A stretch of DNA of 38,069 nucleotides from Bacteroides sp. SM23_62. Lineage in GTDB: Bacteria > Bacteroidota > Bacteroidia > Bacteroidales > SM23-62. Made by a program: the position numbers and the translations under genes. Within the stretch, counting starts at the first letter, position 1; each line of letters starts with the position of its first letter. The stretch is taken from NCBI GenBank assembly GCA_001303955.1, contig LJUP01000010.1:1-38069 (forward strand), in the 5' to 3' direction. Of the stretch, positions 34,233 through 38,069 are shown in pieces. The notes beneath the pieces are model-generated. The model was not told the DNA's origin, ran no database searches, and was given only the letters and a program-made list of their open reading frames with translations.

Positions 34233-35051
34233 TCAGAATGCAATATTATATTCCCTCAATGCATCATTGAGGGATGTTTTCTTATCGGTTGATTTTTTCC
34301 GTTTCCCGATGATCAGCGCACAGGATACCCCGTATTCACCAGCCGGGTATTCCCTGGGGTAGGTTCCGGGGATCACCACCGAACGGGAGGGTACCGTGCC
34401 CCTGTATTCAACCGGTTCTTTCCCGGTGACATCAATGATCCTGGTGGATTTGGTGATGACCACATTGGCGGCCAGGACAACTTCTTTTTCAAGGTAGGCT
34501 CCTTCGACGATTATGCACCTGGAACCGATGAAGCAATTGTCCTCCACAATGACCGGTGCGGCTTGAACCGGCTCCAAAACCCCTCCAATACCCACCCCTC
34601 CGCTGAGGTGCACATTTTTGCCGATCTGTGCACAGGATCCGACCGTAGCCCATGTATCTACCATTGTCCCTTCATCCACATAGGCCCCGATGTTGACATA
34701 TGAAGGCATCAGGATAACTCCTTTGGCCAGATAAGACCCGTGCCGGGCAACTGCATGAGGGACCACCCTTACCCCGAGGCCTTTGTAGTTTTTTTTCAGT
34801 CCTATCTTATCGTGAAATTCAAAAGGCCCGACTTCCGTCACACTCATCTGTTGGATCGGGAAATATAGGATAACCGCCTTTTTCACCCAATCGTTGACTT
34901 TCCAGCCATCCGGCCCCCGTTCTGCTACGCGCAGCCTACCTGCATCCAGTTCATCTATGATAAAGCGGATTGATTTCTGGACATCACCGTCCTTGAGCAG
35001 TACCCTGTTCTCCCACGCTTCCTGAATGACTGTCTGGTGAATTGTATACAT
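34233..35051 (-). CDS. dapD: tetrahydrodipicolinate N-succinyltransferase
   Basis: A 272-residue trimeric enzyme of lysine and meso-DAP biosynthesis that succinylates tetrahydrodipicolinate. A left-handed beta-helix is seen in hexapeptide repeats (VNIGAYVDEGTMVDTWATVG, VGIGGVLEPVQAAPVIVEDN, CFIGSRCIIVEG). DapD and DAP production serve peptidoglycan, which fits the presence of mpl. The ATG at 35051 is used (MYTIHQTVIQEAWENRV); the frame extends to 35096 but the domain starts at 35051. It lies 34 bp after the metal-exporter gene stop. Confidence 0.93.
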   Translation of the reverse strand: MYTIHQTVIQEAWENRVLLKDGDVQKSIRFIIDELDAGRLRVAERGPDGWKVNDWVKKAVILYFPIQQMSVTEVGPFEFHDKIGLKKNYKGLGVRVVPHAVARHGSYLAKGVILMPSYVNIGAYVDEGTMVDTWATVGSCAQIGKNVHLSGGVGIGGVLEPVQAAPVIVEDNCFIGSRCIIVEGAYLEKEVVLAANVVITKSTRIIDVTGKEPVEYRGTVPSRSVVIPGTYPREYPAGEYGVSCALIIGKRKKSTDKKTSLNDALREYNIAF

Positions 35052-35085
35052 ATTCGGGGTTTTCGTACAAAAGTAAAATGATTTT

Positions 35086-36174
35086 TTAAAACCCAAACAG
35101 GACTCCCGCTAATCCTATGATCAATCCAAGCAGGAGATTGACCCCTTTCATGCGCAGGAAGTCCTTCCTGGTTTCTGCCAGGAGCGGAAGCGATCCGTGG
35201 CCATCCTGGGTGATTGAATTGGCCATCAGGATACTCAGCGGGATGCTCCCGGTAGCATAAAGGGTGATAAACAGGATATGTGGTCCCGATTCAGGAATGA
35301 TCCCTACCATTACAGCCAGTATTAAGATACTGAGGAGGTTCTCCCGGACCAGATCTTCCAGGTGCAGGAATTCCAGTCCCACATGAATCACGAAAAATGC
35401 GCCGAATGTCCAGGCAAAAATCCGCAGGAAATGTCTGCGGATTACATGTCCCCACAGGTGCTTTCCAAGGAAATGATCAGGAACAGTCAGGACAATGAAC
35501 AATTCCAGGGAGGTGACGATGAGGAAAATGATCCTTTTCCAGTTCCAGGTATCGGGGCCAATATCCCCGCTCAGCAACAGGACCAGGAACAATAATCCTC
35601 CACTGATGAGTACCGCCCGCTCAAAACCAATATGGCGTATCTGCGTGATTAGCTGAGAGGGAATGAGAACCTGGCAATCCTCGTCCTGTTCATGCAGCTG
35701 CATGTGGTTTACGGTTAGTTTCATCCTGCGTTTCCCCAGGGGAAACAGATAGAGTAATAATCCCGAGATGACCGCAAGTAAAAACAACAGCAACATGATG
35801 ATGACAGCTTTTCCGGGGATCATGGCAAACATGACAAATGCTTCATCTCCCGATGTAGCGACCATGGCTGCGGTGAGGGCTGCAAAATGGAAGATCCTGT
35901 GGACATAGAGTGAAACCACCAAATATACACCCAGGCAACCGGGTGTGAGTCCCAGTAGTGCAGCGACCAGGATCTGCAAGAGGGGATATTTCTCAAATCG
36001 CCCGTGCCATCTGCCACGGGACTGTACCGAAAGGTATTCCATCAGCAGCATCATGATGATCACAAAGGCAGTGATGACCAGTGCATGCTTGAATATTTCC
36101 ACCCCGAACTGGTATGCATTTACAAAATGGATCTCACTGCCAAAAAAGCCTAAATTATGGTCTTGATCATGCAT
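35086..36174 (-). CDS. putative 10TM metal exporter (ArsP_2 family; putative manganese transporter)
   Basis: A 362-residue integral membrane protein with about ten hydrophobic helices. Two related halves have TPGCLGVYLVVSLYVH near the first and GIIPESGPHILFITLYATGS in the second; ATSGDEAFVMFAMIPGKA is another conserved stretch. This matches the family often annotated as putative manganese transporter or 10TM heavy-metal exporter. A histidine-rich loop (MHLQEQDED-like, from QLHEQDEDCQV) separates the halves. The neighbour cobW-type gene supports a role in metal balance, but the metal is not known from sequence. Confidence 0.72.
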   Translation of the reverse strand: MHDQDHNLGFFGSEIHFVNAYQFGVEIFKHALVITAFVIIMMLLMEYLSVQSRGRWHGRFEKYPLLQILVAALLGLTPGCLGVYLVVSLYVHRIFHFAALTAAMVATSGDEAFVMFAMIPGKAVIIMLLLFLLAVISGLLLYLFPLGKRRMKLTVNHMQLHEQDEDCQVLIPSQLITQIRHIGFERAVLISGGLLFLVLLLSGDIGPDTWNWKRIIFLIVTSLELFIVLTVPDHFLGKHLWGHVIRRHFLRIFAWTFGAFFVIHVGLEFLHLEDLVRENLLSILILAVMVGIIPESGPHILFITLYATGSIPLSILMANSITQDGHGSLPLLAETRKDFLRMKGVNLLLGLIIGLAGVLFGF

Positions 36175-36189
36175 GGCTGCAGTCCGTGT

Positions 36190-36474
36190 TCAGTTTTTCA
36201 TCTTGCTGATCTTTATGATCCTGTCGGGCTTAGGCGGAACAGGATCATAACCATGAGTCCCCCAGGGGTGGCAGCGCAGAATTCTGCGGGCCGACAGGTA
36301 TGTCCCCCGGAAAATACCATGCACCCTGAGTGCCTCAATGGCATATTGTGAACAGGTTGGCACATGCCTGCAGGAAGTGGGCAGTAAAGGGGAAATGGTA
36401 TACTGGTATATCCTGATGGGGATGATGGTTATCCAGATCAACGCATTGCGTAATATTCGAATCAATTTTTTCAT
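36190..36474 (-). CDS. yidD: membrane protein insertion efficiency factor YidD
   Basis: A 94-residue protein. The family core is [20 protein letters not shown] followed by [12 protein letters not shown] and [19 protein letters not shown], with three conserved cysteines. It is a peripheral membrane protein that assists YidC-mediated membrane insertion. In many genomes it neighbours rnpA and yidC; here it is instead between the CobW-type gene (10 bp upstream) and the metal-exporter gene (15 bp downstream). Confidence 0.93.
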   Translation of the reverse strand: MKKLIRILRNALIWITIIPIRIYQYTISPLLPTSCRHVPTCSQYAIEALRVHGIFRGTYLSARRILRCHPWGTHGYDPVPPKPDRIIKISKMKN

Positions 36475-36484
36475 TTCCCGATGC

Positions 36485-37504
36485 TTAACACATGAGGCTT
36501 TCCAGTGCTTCCCGTATGTCTGAATAGGGAATTTCCTTCCCGATAAAGATCAGCCGGTTGACACGTTCTTCCCCCACCTCCCAGAATTCCCAATCCTCCA
36601 GCAGATATGAACTCCGCACTGTTTGCAGGATCATTTTCTGCGGATTACCGGCAAAACTGAGGATGCCTTTGATCCTAAAGATACTGGCCTGATTAATATA
36701 TAAAAAATACTCAATCCAGTAAGAGAATCTTTCAATATCAAAATCACCCGGGAACTGAAAACTAAAGGAGGAGATCGAATGATCCGGCCGTGGATCCCTG
36801 ACCAGCAGGTGACCTCCCTGACCCTGCTGATGGTATCCGGCCCGAAAAAAAGTTTCTGGATCCAGTGTAAATGATCCGACCCTGTCCCTCCGGTAAGCAT
36901 GTCTGTCAAGTAACCGTTGGTTCCTTATATCGGCATGGTCGGTCTGGATTATCTCGGCATGAGGATTCATGGTTTGCAGGACCTTCCTGGTACCGGACAG
37001 GGATTTTTCATCGACATCTTCCGCTTTATTAAGCAGCACAAGGTCGGCCATGGCCACCTGCCGGTGCACTTCCTCCTGCTGCTTGACATAATGTTTAAAA
37101 TGGATGGCATCAACCAGGCAGATGACACTGTCCATGGTGAAAGACGAACGGATATCCGGATCGGAAAAGAACGGCTGAACCACGGATGATGGATCTGCTA
37201 TCCCTGTGGTCTCAACCAGGAGGTAGTCAAAGGGCGTGCCCGTATGTAACAGGTCCTTGACCAGGCCAGCCAGATCATCATTCAATGTACAGCAGATGCA
37301 TCCGTTGGCAAGTTCACAAATATTGCTGTTATCAACATTCAGGACAAGTTCACTGTCGAGCCCGATCTCCCCGAATTCATTTTCTATAATGGCGAACCTT
37401 TTTCCAGGATATTCCCTGATCAGATTATTCAAAAGGGTTGTCTTTCCGGCACCCAGGAATCCGGTGATTACCCCGACCCGTATTTTATCCTGCAATGGCT
37501 CCAT
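36485..37504 (-). CDS. CobW/COG0523 G3E GTPase (putative metal chaperone)
   Basis: A 339-residue G3E-family GTPase. The P-loop GFLGAGKTT is at residues 15-23, the family metal-binding motif CICC at 69-72, and the G-domain features [20 protein letters not shown] and LNKAEDV follow. A CobW_C-type domain ends the protein. Members deliver zinc or other metals to target proteins, or support cobalamin synthesis. It is the first gene of the metal run (cobW-type, yidD, 10TM exporter, dapD). A -7 box lies only a few bases before its ATG. Confidence 0.92.
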   Translation of the reverse strand: MEPLQDKIRVGVITGFLGAGKTTLLNNLIREYPGKRFAIIENEFGEIGLDSELVLNVDNSNICELANGCICCTLNDDLAGLVKDLLHTGTPFDYLLVETTGIADPSSVVQPFFSDPDIRSSFTMDSVICLVDAIHFKHYVKQQEEVHRQVAMADLVLLNKAEDVDEKSLSGTRKVLQTMNPHAEIIQTDHADIRNQRLLDRHAYRRDRVGSFTLDPETFFRAGYHQQGQGGHLLVRDPRPDHSISSFSFQFPGDFDIERFSYWIEYFLYINQASIFRIKGILSFAGNPQKMILQTVRSSYLLEDWEFWEVGEERVNRLIFIGKEIPYSDIREALESLMC

Positions 37505-37515
37505 AATGATCTCTG

Positions 37516-37523
37516 CAAAAGTA
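37516..37523 (-). promoter_or_regulatory. -7 box of the cobW-type operon
   Basis: Minus-strand TACTTTTG is an exact TAnnTTTG match, 11 bp before the ATG at 37504, so the leader would be only about five bases long. Confidence 0.6.
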
Positions 37524-37605
37524 TAAAAACGTCCATTTTATGAATAAAAATAAATACTATATTTACCGTTCATTCTCATAACTAATTTATTAAGTGCAGA
37601 TCAAA

Positions 37606-38069
37606 ATGGCGAATGTAAAAAAGACAAAAGGAACCATTGCCATCCTTACCGGGGGTGGAGATGTACCTGGACTGAACCCGGCGATCCGGGCCATTACCAT
37701 CAGGGCCCTCAGGGAAGGATACAGGGTTATCGGCCTGCGAAGGGGCTGGGCTGGGATCATGGAACTGCAGCGTGACAAAAAGGCCGATACCAGTAATTTT
37801 TTTATGGTCCTCACGGAAGAAATAGTAAATCGCGCGGGTCGTACAGGAGGTACATTCCTTCACACTTCAAGGACCCGCCCCAGCCATGTGCCGAAGGACC
37901 TGGTCCCCATTCATCTGAAAGATGAGTATACGAAGGAGGAGAATGACCTGACACCGGAGATCATTAAAAACCTCGACTACCTTGGTGTTGATTTTCTGAT
38001 CCCGATCGGCGGGGATGACACATTGAGCTACGGTGTCAGGATGTACCAGGAGGGTGTTAAAGTGATCGC
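37606..38069 (+). CDS. 6-phosphofructokinase, N-terminal part (runs off the right edge)
   Basis: About 154 codons of the glycolytic phosphofructokinase. The N-terminal phosphate loop is TIAILTGGGDVPGLNPAIRA, and the later motif DFLIPIGGDDTLSYG. The GGDDT rather than GGDGS at the second site is typical of PPi-dependent or mixed enzymes, where aspartate replaces the glycine found in ATP-dependent forms. That would make the enzyme reversible. The C-terminal half and thus the exact subfamily are outside the window. The ATG at 37606 is the first good start; a near -7 box (TATATTTA) is at 37558-37565. Confidence 0.92.
   Translation, partial: MANVKKTKGTIAILTGGGDVPGLNPAIRAITIRALREGYRVIGLRRGWAGIMELQRDKKADTSNFFMVLTEEIVNRAGRTGGTFLHTSRTRPSHVPKDLVPIHLKDEYTKEENDLTPEIIKNLDYLGVDFLIPIGGDDTLSYGVRMYQEGVKVI

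Noticed and set aside
1-38069. CRISPR arrays, insertion sequences, integrase or rRNA genes.
   Set aside because: No spaced direct repeats, transposase or integrase motifs, or rRNA sequence were seen on either strand.

Overview
The window is a chromosomal segment of a Bacteroidetes bacterium, most likely a Bacteroidales or Marinilabiliales relative. The evidence is the repeated TAnnTTTG promoter element (the Bacteroidetes -7 box), a ribosomal protein S16 with a long acidic tail, DUF4251, DUF4136 and DUF2807 envelope proteins, a split methylmalonyl-CoA mutase (mutA/mutB), and a Mpl-type Mur ligase of the Bacteroidetes pattern. Genes are densely packed and most lie on the minus strand. All family names come from reading the translations; no database search was run.

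Layout: 1-1726 is the N-terminal part of an ABC-transporter permease running off the left edge. 1727-2301 is a long non-coding stretch with a minus-strand terminator and a faint copy of a tRNA 3' end. 2302-5340 is a three-gene minus-strand cassette: a PqqD/radical-SAM/SPASM enzyme, a 220-residue protein that starts with a Ser/Thr/Tyr motif, and a YkgJ-type cysteine-cluster protein. 5415-5931 holds an MNT nucleotidyltransferase and a truncated HEPN partner, followed by tRNA-Glu (6050-6124). This 2-6 kb block is the accessory part of the window and holds the best candidate for an undescribed system: a radical-SAM enzyme that may modify a neighbouring protein.

6224-12394 is mostly envelope and unknown-function genes (Mpl, a metallo-beta-lactamase-fold hydrolase, small lipoproteins, beta-barrel proteins, a DUF2752-like protein). 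12462-18655 is central metabolism: methylmalonyl-CoA mutase small and large subunits behind an outer-membrane protein gene, then fumarase, which fits a succinate/propionate route. 18695-22010 runs on the minus strand with prmC, recX, prfB (with its programmed frameshift), an ArsC-like protein and a CAP-domain lipoprotein; prmC methylates the release factors encoded nearby. 22041-25535 (plus strand) has ribD and a secreted TPR-caspase protein. 25577-30057 (minus) has a LOG-family phosphoribohydrolase, thioredoxin and DNA polymerase III alpha.

30311-32527 (plus) has rpsP-rimM and a DUF2807 protein. 32538-37504 (minus) is one tight run: a CobW-type GTPase, yidD, a 10TM metal exporter, dapD, a glycosyltransferase and a TsaC-type protein. 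A 6-phosphofructokinase begins at 37606 and leaves the right edge.

Several apparent TTG starts (9887, 9945, 12442) lie inside TAnnTTTG boxes, so the downstream ATG was chosen in those cases.
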